A DNA stretch of 64,000 bases from JAVJRN01 sp047635055 (GTDB taxonomy: Bacteria > Bacteroidota > Bacteroidia > Cytophagales > Cyclobacteriaceae), in assembly GCA_047635055.1 (NCBI GenBank), contig JBLIIJ010000004.1, forward strand, positions 20,079 through 84,078. The letters are read 5' to 3'. Shown here in pieces: positions 54,653 through 62,479 of the stretch. The notes below the pieces were generated by a model. It was not told where the DNA came from, searched no databases, and saw only the letters and a program-made list of their open reading frames with translations. Position numbers and translations under genes: made by a program. Within the stretch, counting starts at the first letter, position 1. Each line of letters starts with the position of its first letter.

Positions 54653-55960
54653 TCATCTGAAAAAGTAAATCAACTCTGGGAACATCACTAGCGCGACTAG
54701 AAAAACAAGCTGGATAGCCACAAAAGGAAGAATGCCAATGTACAAATCAGACGTTTTTATCTCTGGAGGTGCGACTCCTTTTAGATAAAAGAGCGCAAAA
54801 CCAAAAGGAGGCGTTAAAAAAGAGGTCTGTAGATTAATGGCCAAAAGAATTCCAATCCATATCAGATCAACATCCATGGCCACAAAAATGGGTGCGACCA
54901 CTGGCACTACGATGAAAATGATTTCAATAAAGTCAATGAAAAAGCCAGCGATAAAGACGATAAACATGACCGCAAACAAGAAACCATAAAGCCCTAGGTC
55001 GCTTTGATTAATTAAACTCAACAAAATTTTCTCCCCTTCCAAAGCACGAAACACCAATGAGAAGGCCGTTGCGCCAACCAAAATCATAAATACCATTGAG
55101 GTAATCATTGTCGTCTCCTTCATCACTGATTTCAGGATAGTAAGGTTGAATTTTCCTTGTACGATCGTTAATACCATGGCGCCAAAAGCGCCTACTCCTG
55201 CTGCTTCTGTCGGAGAAGCTATTCCAGCAAAAATGGACCCGAGCACCGCCAGAATTAAAAGAAAAGGGAAGACAAATGATTTCACCAAGTCAAAAGAAAA
55301 ACCGGCTTTTCTAAAAGCTACAATTTCCGCTTCAGGCATTCCCGGAGTTCGCTCAGGATATATTTTACTGTACACTATAATGTAAAGCAAATAGAGCAAC
55401 ACAAGGCCCAATCCGGGCACGATAGCCGCCAAAAACAAATCCCCGACGGATACATTGAGTACACTACCCAAGAGAACTAAAACCACAGATGGTGGAATAA
55501 TCTGACCCAATGTTCCTGACGATGCAATTACTCCCGTGCTAATTCTAGGACCATAGCCGTTTTTCAACATGGTAGGTAAGGAGATCAATCCCATGGTGAC
55601 TACAGTAGCGCCAACGATACCTGTAGAAGCTGCCAACATAGCACCGACGATAACCACGGCAATAGCCAGACCTCCTTTGAACCTTCCAAATAGCAATGCC
55701 ATGGTTTCCAGTAGCTTTTCGGCGATCCCTGACTTTTCAAGCATGATGCCCATAAAGACAAATAGTGGAACGGCAAGCAAAACGAAGTTCTGCATGGTTC
55801 CATATACTCTTAGTCCTAGCAAATAGAAAAAATCAACATCAAATAGGAATATCCCAGCCAAAACTGAAATCCCGCCTAGTGTAAAGGCCACTGGAAATCC
55901 GAAAAGAATCAAGAGGAAGATTAAGGTAAAAAGTATCAGTGGTAAATATTCAACCATCAA
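54653..55960 (-). CDS. TRAP transporter large permease (DctM)
   Basis: A 435-residue membrane protein with about twelve helices, the transport subunit of TRAP carriers. Family signatures include FGFPVAFTLGGISVL, the FVFMGIMLEKSGIAEKLLE loop, GTLGQIIPPSVVLVLLGSVL and SPTEAAGVGAFGAM. It overlaps the end of the DctQ gene by 11 bases. Last gene of a four-gene unit with DctQ, a lipoprotein and an outer-membrane protein. Confidence 0.93.
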   Translation of the reverse strand: MMVEYLPLILFTLIFLLILFGFPVAFTLGGISVLAGIFLFDVDFFYLLGLRVYGTMQNFVLLAVPLFVFMGIMLEKSGIAEKLLETMALLFGRFKGGLAIAVVIVGAMLAASTGIVGATVVTMGLISLPTMLKNGYGPRISTGVIASSGTLGQIIPPSVVLVLLGSVLNVSVGDLFLAAIVPGLGLVLLYLLYIIVYSKIYPERTPGMPEAEIVAFRKAGFSFDLVKSFVFPFLLILAVLGSIFAGIASPTEAAGVGAFGAMVLTIVQGKFNLTILKSVMKETTMITSMVFMILVGATAFSLVFRALEGEKILLSLINQSDLGLYGFLFAVMFIVFIAGFFIDFIEIIFIVVPVVAPIFVAMDVDLIWIGILLAINLQTSFLTPPFGFALFYLKGVAPPEIKTSDLYIGILPFVAIQLVFLVALVMFPELIYFFR

Positions 55961-56459
55961 TTTTCACTATAAAAATGGTCTTAATGTTTTTGAGAATCTC
56001 GGCTATACACTGTAAGCCAAGCGCAAAAAAACCCAGAGGCAATGCGCCTTTGATAATGTACCTAGCAGGCAAACCTCCTGGGTCGGAGCTACTTTCCAAA
56101 ACACTAAAACTATTGTAAGTAAACTGTGCGCCCTCCCGCACAATGACAAAGCACATGGGTAATAGCAACGTCATAAAACCAATCAGATTAACCCAAGCTT
56201 TTTGCTTGATCGTAAACTTTTGGTAAAAAACATCGACTCGGACGTGTCGGTCTTCCTTCAAGGCCCAAGCAGCCCCCAATAAAAAAATTAAAGCAAACAA
56301 ATGCCATTCCAACTCGAAAGTAGCCACAAAAGCTATATTGAAAACATACCGAAGGGTGACGTCTACGATGATTGTTAATACCAAGATTAAAGAAAGCCAC
56401 GAAACAAGGCTTCCTAACAATTCACTTACCCAGTCTATCCAATCAACTATGGGTTTCAT
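55950..56459 (-). CDS. TRAP transporter small permease (DctQ)
   Basis: 169 residues from the ATG at 56459 (MKPIVDWIDWVSELLGSLVS), whose ATG overlaps the stop of the upstream lipoprotein gene as TAATG; a longer in-frame version would overlap it more and lacks similarity. Four transmembrane helices, with FELEWHLFALIFLLGAAWAL and the conserved DRHVRVDVFYQKF loop of DctQ proteins. It partners DctM and presumably the DctP-like protein at 49 kb. Confidence 0.9.
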   Translation of the reverse strand: MKPIVDWIDWVSELLGSLVSWLSLILVLTIIVDVTLRYVFNIAFVATFELEWHLFALIFLLGAAWALKEDRHVRVDVFYQKFTIKQKAWVNLIGFMTLLLPMCFVIVREGAQFTYNSFSVLESSSDPGGLPARYIIKGALPLGFFALGLQCIAEILKNIKTIFIVKIDG

Positions 56460-56842
56460 TAGTTCTTTAGTTTCATATTCAAAGAATAGTTCTGAGCTCT
56501 CCCACAACCACAATCATCATCCGTCAAAGAAAAACCCTTTCCATTAATTACAATTATTTTCTTATTCCCCTGTTGATAACTCGCTGTGACCGAGTAATAT
56601 CCATCAGGGTCTAATTCATACCACACCACATTATCACTGACTGTCTCGGTCAATACTATATCCTGACTTTCTATTCGTCCTCTAAATATGACTACCTCTA
56701 CTTGTGGATTTTCTTCATTGATCGTGAGCTTCAGCTTTAATTCGCTTGATGAAGGCGCTGGACAAGAGTTTCCGCAATCCTCTTCACAATTAATAAAAGT
56801 CAGCAAGACTAATAGACAAGCGATAAATTTTAACTTCAACAT
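56459..56842 (-). CDS. Cys-rich lipoprotein in the TRAP permease operon
   Basis: A 127-residue lipoprotein: signal LKFIACLLVLLTFINC, then clusters CEEDCGNSCP near the N-terminus and DDDCGCGRAQNYSLNMKLKN at the C-terminus, with a beta-rich middle (YELDPDGYYSVTASYQQGNK). I recognise no family. Its stop overlaps the DctQ start and it begins 4 bases after the outer-membrane protein gene, so it is locked into the operon. Confidence 0.75.
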   Translation of the reverse strand: MLKLKFIACLLVLLTFINCEEDCGNSCPAPSSSELKLKLTINEENPQVEVVIFRGRIESQDIVLTETVSDNVVWYELDPDGYYSVTASYQQGNKKIIVINGKGFSLTDDDCGCGRAQNYSLNMKLKN

Positions 56843-56846
56843 AAGA

Positions 56847-57407
56847 CTAATTAATTATTCCAGAAATCTGAATGAATATTGATAATTGACTATCGCGCTC
56901 TGTGTGATCATTCAGAAATGCAACGCCTGCTTTCAGCAAACCATTTGACTGAAATTGCCAGATTGCCCCAATTTTTGGAAGAATAAATAATCCTTTAGGC
57001 ACATTGATTTCCGTACCCGAGTATTCTCCCCAAGTGTAAAGCAAAGAGGGTTGAAAAAAAATTCCTATGTTCCCATCTTTGGGGAAAAATGAATATTCTG
57101 CCCCTAAACCCAAATAATAACGTATTTCAGAGAGTTGATAATAGAGATTAGCCCCTTGGCGATCAAGCACTTTCTTCTTAAAGGGACGTATATCAAACTC
57201 GGTGAAAATCGATAAATTTCGATTACTATTGATTGCCCCAAAGCTGGCTCCCAACAAATAGTCTTCATCCAGAAAGTAATTATTTAAACTCGCTTGAAAA
57301 TCCCATTTTTTTGATACTGTGATTGATTCAGGAACGCCAGACTGACTCCAACAATTGTATAGGAGTCCAAATAATAGGATTACAAAAATCTTTGACTTTA
57401 TAAACAT
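56847..57407 (-). CDS. Outer-membrane beta-barrel-like protein
   Basis: A 186-residue protein with a signal peptide (KSKIFVILLFGLLYNCWSQ) and a run of alternating amphipathic strands (NLSIFTEFDIRPF, YYLGLGAEYSFFP, NIGIFFQPSLLYTWGEY, GLLKAGVAFLN) ending QLSIFIQISGIIN, as in small 8-strand barrels. First gene of the unit with the Cys-rich lipoprotein, DctQ and DctM. Its ATG lies only 4 bases from a -7-like element. It could supply outer-membrane passage for the TRAP substrate, but that is only an inference from context. Confidence 0.7.
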   Translation of the reverse strand: MFIKSKIFVILLFGLLYNCWSQSGVPESITVSKKWDFQASLNNYFLDEDYLLGASFGAINSNRNLSIFTEFDIRPFKKKVLDRQGANLYYQLSEIRYYLGLGAEYSFFPKDGNIGIFFQPSLLYTWGEYSGTEINVPKGLFILPKIGAIWQFQSNGLLKAGVAFLNDHTERDSQLSIFIQISGIIN

Positions 57408-57412
57408 TGGCT

Positions 57413-57449
57413 AAAGTTAACAATTTGACAAATATCATAGGTTAACTTT
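57413..57449. promoter_or_regulatory. Symmetric divergent promoter region between the TRAP-linked operon and rlmN
   Basis: A 9-bp inverted repeat, AAAGTTAAC (57413-57421) and GTTAACTTT (57441-57449), 19 bases apart. On the plus strand it makes TAACTTTG (57443-57450), a perfect -7 box, 6 bases before the rlmN ATG; on the minus strand TAACTTTA, one base off, 4 bases before the outer-membrane gene ATG. Confidence 0.6.
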
Positions 57450-57456
57450 GCCATTC

Positions 57457-58491
57457 ATGAAAAAGGATATCAGACAACTCAAAAAAGAGGAAATTATTAA
57501 TTATTTCGTTAATAAAGGGGAAAAGGCCTTCCGAGCCAAGCAAGTTTGGGAATGGCTCTGGACAAAGTCTGCACGATCATTTCCCGAAATGACCAACCTT
57601 TCAAAAGATATCCGAGAACAATTGGAAGCAGATTTTGAGATTCACCCGATCACGGTAGATACTGCACAGTACTCTAATGACGGGACGATCAAGTCTGCCT
57701 TTAGGCTTTTTGACAATGAGATTATAGAAGGGGTATTAATCCCCGCAGACGATCGAATGACTGCCTGTGTTTCGTCACAAGTTGGGTGTTCACTGAGCTG
57801 TAAATTTTGTGCTACCGGTTACATGGATCGAAAGAGAAACCTAGAGCCTGGAGAAATATACGATCAGGTAGTCGAAATTAACCGACAAGCGAACGAAAGC
57901 TTTAACCAACCTTTATCAAATATCGTTTTTATGGGCATGGGTGAGCCTCTGCTCAACTATAAGAATGTACTAGAAGGCATAGAGAAAATCACCAGTGTGG
58001 AAGGCCTGAATATGTCTCCAAAGCGGATTATCGTTTCTACAGCTGGCATTGCTAAAATGATACGGAAATTGGCAGATGATAAGGTCAAGTTTAAACTGGC
58101 CGTATCGCTCCACGCAGCGGATGATGAGAAGCGAAATCAGATCATGCCAATCAATGAAACCAACACTTTGGAGGCGCTAAAAGAGGCTTTGATTTATTTC
58201 TACAAACAGACAAAAAACAGAATCACCTTCGAGTATATCCTTTTTTACAATTTCAATGACTCCATTGAAGATGCAGATAAGTTGCTTCAGTTTGCCAAGC
58301 AAATTCCTTCAAAAGTCAATATCATTGAATATAACCCAATATCGGAAGCCAGCTTTTCAAAAGCAGATCCAGAAACGATTGACAAATTTGCCAATCATTT
58401 AATAGCTGGTGGCTTGCCTACAAGCGTAAGAAGAAGTCGAGGAAAAGATATTGATGCTGCTTGCGGTCAGTTGGCCAATAAAAACAAGTAG
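57457..58491 (+). CDS. rlmN: Dual-specificity 23S rRNA/tRNA adenine C2-methyltransferase
   Basis: 344 residues from the ATG at 57457; a TTG three codons upstream would overlap the promoter element. A radical-SAM enzyme methylating A2503 of 23S rRNA and A37 of tRNA. The iron-sulphur cysteines are Cys111, Cys115 and Cys118 (GCSLSCKFCATG); the mobile-loop Cys is in DAACGQL near the end. It also has IVFMGMGEPLLNY and SLHAADDEKRNQIMPIN. Confidence 0.96.
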   Translation: MKKDIRQLKKEEIINYFVNKGEKAFRAKQVWEWLWTKSARSFPEMTNLSKDIREQLEADFEIHPITVDTAQYSNDGTIKSAFRLFDNEIIEGVLIPADDRMTACVSSQVGCSLSCKFCATGYMDRKRNLEPGEIYDQVVEINRQANESFNQPLSNIVFMGMGEPLLNYKNVLEGIEKITSVEGLNMSPKRIIVSTAGIAKMIRKLADDKVKFKLAVSLHAADDEKRNQIMPINETNTLEALKEALIYFYKQTKNRITFEYILFYNFNDSIEDADKLLQFAKQIPSKVNIIEYNPISEASFSKADPETIDKFANHLIAGGLPTSVRRSRGKDIDAACGQLANKNK

Positions 58492-58495
58492 TCTT

Positions 58496-59164
58496 CTAAG
58501 CACAACAATTATTATTCCAAGTGGCTAACACAAATATAGTTATTGCCAGTACCAGTGCAGTAAAAATAGCGTAAAGGGTAAGTGCTGTTACAGCCATCCA
58601 ACGCCCCTTCTTATTGGTGGTTTCTTTATACCTCTTCAGCGCGATAAAACCCGTAATAATGGAGGGTATGAAGGCAAAAGGAATCACCAGACCAGCGATA
58701 AGGGTCCAAAACGAGATTAAAGCCATTGTTCGGGCCTTTTTATGAGCCGCTTCGTTCGGAGCTTTAATTTCAGGATTCTCATATTCCCGCGTGCCTAATT
58801 CTTGCTGAGCCTCTAATCTTCGTATTTTCTCTTGGACCTCCCCCAATTCGGTTTGGAGTTTTTTCTTTGTGGTGGTATCCGCAGATATGATAAAAGTTGG
58901 GGCGTGACTGAGTAATGAAGACGTTTCAAAAATTGGCTGATTAGACAGAGAAGCTGTTAAGTTTTCAAAAGGAATTTCTAGGCGCTTATAGACAAAAGAT
59001 TCCGTTGTGTTCTTTTTATATCTGCCTAGTTGTGTTTTGAGCTTCTTGGAAACTTGCTCGTTTTTTTGCTTCACAAACAATAGGTCTGGGCAGGTATTGG
59101 TTTTAGTTCCAACACAATTGACCACAAAAAAACCTAGCAGGAGCATCAATAAGGATTTGTTCAT
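58496..59164 (-). CDS. Lipoprotein with C-terminal membrane helices, paralogue A
   Basis: A 222-residue protein. The signal ends VVNC, followed by VGTKTNTCPDLLFVKQKNEQ, a helical/coiled region (TTTKKKLQTELGEVQEKIRR) and two C-terminal transmembrane helices separated by a basic loop (ALKRYKETTNKKGRWMAVTA), reminiscent of DUF4190. It is a paralogue of the next gene upstream on the same strand, sharing the Cys-VGxKTxxC start and the membrane part. Function unknown. Convergent with rlmN, 4 bases apart. Confidence 0.7.
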   Translation of the reverse strand: MNKSLLMLLLGFFVVNCVGTKTNTCPDLLFVKQKNEQVSKKLKTQLGRYKKNTTESFVYKRLEIPFENLTASLSNQPIFETSSLLSHAPTFIISADTTTKKKLQTELGEVQEKIRRLEAQQELGTREYENPEIKAPNEAAHKKARTMALISFWTLIAGLVIPFAFIPSIITGFIALKRYKETTNKKGRWMAVTALTLYAIFTALVLAITIFVLATWNNNCCA

Positions 59165-59289
59165 TTTGGATAATATTTATCTATGGACACGCAAAGAGCC
59201 AAAGTAGTTGATGTCATCTAAAGACTTTCAAACATGTAGCAGTCCTTAAGTACACTACAGTTACCCGAGCGGACGGGAATACTCTCGAA

Positions 59290-60042
59290 TTAAAAGCCTT
59301 GCCAAAAGATTAAAAGAAAAAGGATCAACAAAAGGAACAACACCAGCGGAATTCCAAACACAAGACTTAAGCCTAAGATGGCTTTCCATTTTCCATTCTT
59401 ATTGTCCGTTTGACCAAATTTGACCAAAGAAGCAATGCCAATTCCTATTGCTAGCAAGTCGAAGAGAATCACCAAAACGAACAATCCTCCTGTGGCAGCA
59501 CTTAATGCAGGAATAAATAACAAACCTGCCAGAATAGAGAATAACAAGGATGCTCCGCCCATCTTATTTGCTTTCTCCTGGCGAGGGTCGCGCCTCCTTG
59601 TTGGCATATTTACTCCACCAGTTTCATATGATTGCCTTATTTGATCCTGCTCAAGTTTCAAAAGCTTTATTTGCGCTTTTAGCAACGCTTTCTTGAGGCT
59701 ATCTACCTCCGAAGTTGGTGTTGTGTCGGCTTTTATTATAAATCGTTCAAAATTTCGATTGAGATGTTGCTCCAAGTCAAGACCAGCCGCCTCATTTAAT
59801 GATGCCGTAAGCTGGCCTACTGGCATTTCTAGAAGTATTTTTTTGAGCGTTCCGTTGTTGAGTGCCTCTTTTTTGAATTGCGCCATTTGGATATTGGACT
59901 TGAACTTGTGTGGCTTGAATTGCTCCTGCTTTTGCTTTGGAAAGCGAACATCCACACATGCAGTCGTCTTTGGACCGACACATTGGCAAAGAAGAATGAT
60001 ACAAAAAGTTAATATTATTGGATGGAAGCTATACCTAATCAT
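59290..60042 (-). CDS. Lipoprotein with C-terminal membrane helices, paralogue B
   Basis: A 250-residue protein with the same layout as its neighbour: signal ending LLCQC, VGPKTTACVDVRFPKQKQEQ, a central coil (LKKALLKAQIKLLKLEQDQI), then two or three membrane helices with the loop KFGQTDNKNGKWKAILGLSL. Both copies keep the second Cys, the KQK-EQ motif, LTASL and the NKxGxW loop. Probably a tandem duplication that has diverged. Function unknown; the coil faces the periplasm if the lipid anchor is used. Confidence 0.7.
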   Translation of the reverse strand: MIRYSFHPIILTFCIILLCQCVGPKTTACVDVRFPKQKQEQFKPHKFKSNIQMAQFKKEALNNGTLKKILLEMPVGQLTASLNEAAGLDLEQHLNRNFERFIIKADTTPTSEVDSLKKALLKAQIKLLKLEQDQIRQSYETGGVNMPTRRRDPRQEKANKMGGASLLFSILAGLLFIPALSAATGGLFVLVILFDLLAIGIGIASLVKFGQTDNKNGKWKAILGLSLVFGIPLVLFLLLILFLLIFWQGF

Positions 60043-60190
60043 ACATGTTGTGGGAGCACGTTAAGTTACAATTATAAAAAATTGTAATTCGACATTCGTC
60101 AAAAAAGTAATTTTAAAAAATAACCTACTCATTATCCTGGCACCCACATTTGACTGCCTATTCACAATTTCCACACACTGGCTTTCAAAG

Positions 60191-60263
60191 TGCGAGCGCC
60201 CGAGATCGTAGCGGCATCCTTTTTTGCCTTTTTAGGCAAAAAAGATATAGCGTAGTGCTCGCA
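60191..60263. repeat. Nested GC-richer palindrome, dispersed-repeat-like
   Basis: Outer arms TGCGAGC (60191-60197) and GCTCGCA (60257-60263); inner arms CTTTTTTGCC (60219-60228) and GGCAAAAAAG (60235-60244). The text GTAGCGGCATCC...GATATAGCGTAG between them has the look of intergenic palindromic repeats I recall from Bacteroidota genomes. It lies in a 380-base gap between the lipoprotein and a membrane-protein gene. Confidence 0.55.
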
Positions 60264-60425
60264 AAGGCGCCCAAATCTTTCAATGCGGCTACCGCGTACT
60301 TACAATCCCATATATCGAAAAAAGTATTTGAGTTGTCAAGCACCTCGAGGAATGCGTAATTATTAAATAATGGTTTTAAATTGGCGCAACGCATAATATA
60401 ACATTGAAAGAACTTTTTGGTTATC

Positions 60426-60863
60426 ATGTCCATGAAACTCCTCCTCCTCCTTGCCTTTGGCGCCACGTGTTTCAATACCGGACTCATTTGGATAATCCAA
60501 TTGGTTCATTATCCTGGTTTTCTGAAAATCGGGAGGGAAGGGTACGATGCTTATCAGGCTTTCCATATGCGGAGTATCTCTTGGATCGTAGGTCCTAGTA
60601 TGCTGTTAGAAGCCATTAGTACTGGCTTGCTCCTCTTTTATCTAAAAGAACTGCCATTAACCGCGTTGTTTTATTGCTCGCTCTTCCTGCTATTAACCAT
60701 ATGGGTGAATACTGCCTTTTTTGCAGTGCCTGCACACAATAAGTTGCTTTCAGGATATAATGTGGAAGCCATCAATAACCTGGTGAATGTCAATTGGTGG
60801 CGAACTTTTGCTTGGACGGCACGCAGCATTTTGCTCGGCACGATCTTGTATAAGCTACTTTAG
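60426..60863 (+). CDS. Four-helix membrane protein, unknown
   Basis: 145 residues from the ATG at 60426; the alternatives at 60417 and 60432 are possible. Four hydrophobic helices, with FNTGLIWIIQLVHYPGFLKI in the first loop, YQAFHMRSISWIVGPSMLLEA and VNVNWWRTFAWTARSILLG. The His/Trp-rich conserved look suggests a defined family of small membrane proteins, but I cannot name it. The stop overlaps the convergent SDR gene by 4 bases. Confidence 0.7.
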   Translation: MSMKLLLLLAFGATCFNTGLIWIIQLVHYPGFLKIGREGYDAYQAFHMRSISWIVGPSMLLEAISTGLLLFYLKELPLTALFYCSLFLLLTIWVNTAFFAVPAHNKLLSGYNVEAINNLVNVNWWRTFAWTARSILLGTILYKLL

Positions 60864-62227
60864 TTTTGGCGCGACAGATGTCTTCCAAACCGTTTCATAA
60901 CAATAAGATGAATGATGGCCTGCGTGTTGACATAGATAAACCATGGGAGCCTTGGCACAAACTCATGTATAGCGCCAATCATTTGCTCTCCATCGAGCAC
61001 CGACCGGAACTCTAACCAACCATAATCTGTACGCCGGGCGAGTACACCACCCACGATATAAAACAATTGTCTTTGTCGGTCGCTTCGGTCATGGACAAAC
61101 TGTAATTTGAGCAGGGTGAGTCCAAAGATTTCAAATCTTGAAAAATCTCCGTCTCGCTTGACTTGAATAAAATACTTAAACGATTTTGGTAGCCAGCGCA
61201 AATATTCTTCGGCTACCCAGACGGCATCTTTCTTTGACGGATTGGGCAACCGCTGCACACTTCGCACGGTGTTTTTGCTCTTCTCTGTTTTAATGCTTTT
61301 GGGGATTGCCGGAAGGTCATTTGACTTATCAATGGTGATCTTAACCGCTTCTTCGAAGGTGAGGTGTTTCAAATCGAGCTGCTTCATTAAAGGATGCTCC
61401 TCGACAGTCATGGTATGGCGAAGACTTTCTATCAACGGGGAAACGAACGTGCGGCTACTGTCGGAAAATAACGCCACCCATAGCTTGGAGAGACCAAGCG
61501 AAAAGTACGGAACACTTTTAATGAACCTTTTTTTACCCATAATGCGGGCGGTAGCAATGAGCATACCCATATAACTGGTGACTTCACTACCGCCTATCTC
61601 AATCGCTTCGTTGTATGATTTTTCATTTCCGAGACAATGGTCGATGATGACCAGCACATCATTTAGCGCTATGGGCTGAGTGTCTGACCTGGTCCATTCC
61701 GGACAAAGCATGACAGGTAAACGTGTCACCAGTTTTTCCACTATTTGGAAGGAAGAACCTCCAGGACCCACGATAATTCCCGCTCTCAATGCGGTCATTG
61801 GGGTAGACCGGCCACCGAGGGTTTGCTCTACTTCATATCTACTTCTAAGATGTGTGGAAAACATGGTTTCGTCTTTGGGCAATATGCCGCCCATAAAAAC
61901 AATTTGCTTGAGATTGACCGCCTCTGCTGCTCGGGCGAAATTATCTGCAAGCAGCAAATCTGTATCTTCAAAGCTGCCTTGATTCAATCGTGTGGAAGGC
62001 TGCATCGAATGCACCAAATAAAGCGCGAAATCAGCGCCATCAAGTGCCATCATGGTACTTGACAAGGAGTATAAGTCTACCTGCCGCCAGGTCACTCCTT
62101 CGCGCGGATCGCCTATGGTATTTCTCCGACTCAGCGCAATAATATTGTACTTGCTCGCATAGGTCTCGATGAACCATCGGCCAATGAAACCGGTAGCACC
62201 TGCAATGGCAATTGTTGGCTTACTCAT
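60860..62227 (-). CDS. NAD(P)-binding SDR-like protein with C-terminal DUF2867-like domain
   Basis: A 455-residue protein. The N-terminal ~300 residues are an atypical short-chain dehydrogenase fold (IAIAGATGFIGRWFIETYAS, then YLVHSMQ, LKQIVFMGGILPK and LRAGIIVGPGGSSFQI). The C-terminal ~150 residues (DGDFSRFEIFGLTLLKLQFV ... GALHEFVPRLPWFIYVNTQA-like end) fit DUF2867. Such fusions are annotated as NAD(P)H-binding proteins of unknown substrate. The composition is less AT-rich than its neighbours. Confidence 0.82.
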   Translation of the reverse strand: MSKPTIAIAGATGFIGRWFIETYASKYNIIALSRRNTIGDPREGVTWRQVDLYSLSSTMMALDGADFALYLVHSMQPSTRLNQGSFEDTDLLLADNFARAAEAVNLKQIVFMGGILPKDETMFSTHLRSRYEVEQTLGGRSTPMTALRAGIIVGPGGSSFQIVEKLVTRLPVMLCPEWTRSDTQPIALNDVLVIIDHCLGNEKSYNEAIEIGGSEVTSYMGMLIATARIMGKKRFIKSVPYFSLGLSKLWVALFSDSSRTFVSPLIESLRHTMTVEEHPLMKQLDLKHLTFEEAVKITIDKSNDLPAIPKSIKTEKSKNTVRSVQRLPNPSKKDAVWVAEEYLRWLPKSFKYFIQVKRDGDFSRFEIFGLTLLKLQFVHDRSDRQRQLFYIVGGVLARRTDYGWLEFRSVLDGEQMIGAIHEFVPRLPWFIYVNTQAIIHLIVMKRFGRHLSRQN

Positions 62228-62325
62228 ATACTTCTCAACTATATACTAGGCGTAATGTTGGCTAGACATGCCTTTGATCTAAAAGGAACGATGATGTTGA
62301 GACAGAAATGTGGGTGGGTATTGTT

Positions 62326-62479
62326 CTATTTTAGTCTCTCCTGAAAAGTAGTCCGCTCTTTCTTCAGACGCTCTTGTAAGGACCTGACGCTCATGGCCAG
62401 CTCGCGAGCAACTTCGTTAGTTTTGGAGTTTTTTAGCTTTTAGTCCACTGAGTATGCTTTTCTTAACAGCTCTGCTAGA
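62326..62479 (-). pseudogene. Relic of an AraC-type helix-turn-helix
   Basis: On the minus strand NEVARELAMSVRSLQERLKK followed by ERTTFQERLK and TAG (62326-62328) is the first helix-turn-helix of AraC regulators (xEVAxxLxMSxRxLQRRLxxEGTTFQ). Just upstream, in a different frame, AVKKSILSGLKAKKLQN could be the preceding helix, so a frameshift near 62420 separates them. The N-terminal domain and second helix-turn-helix are missing. Confidence 0.6.
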
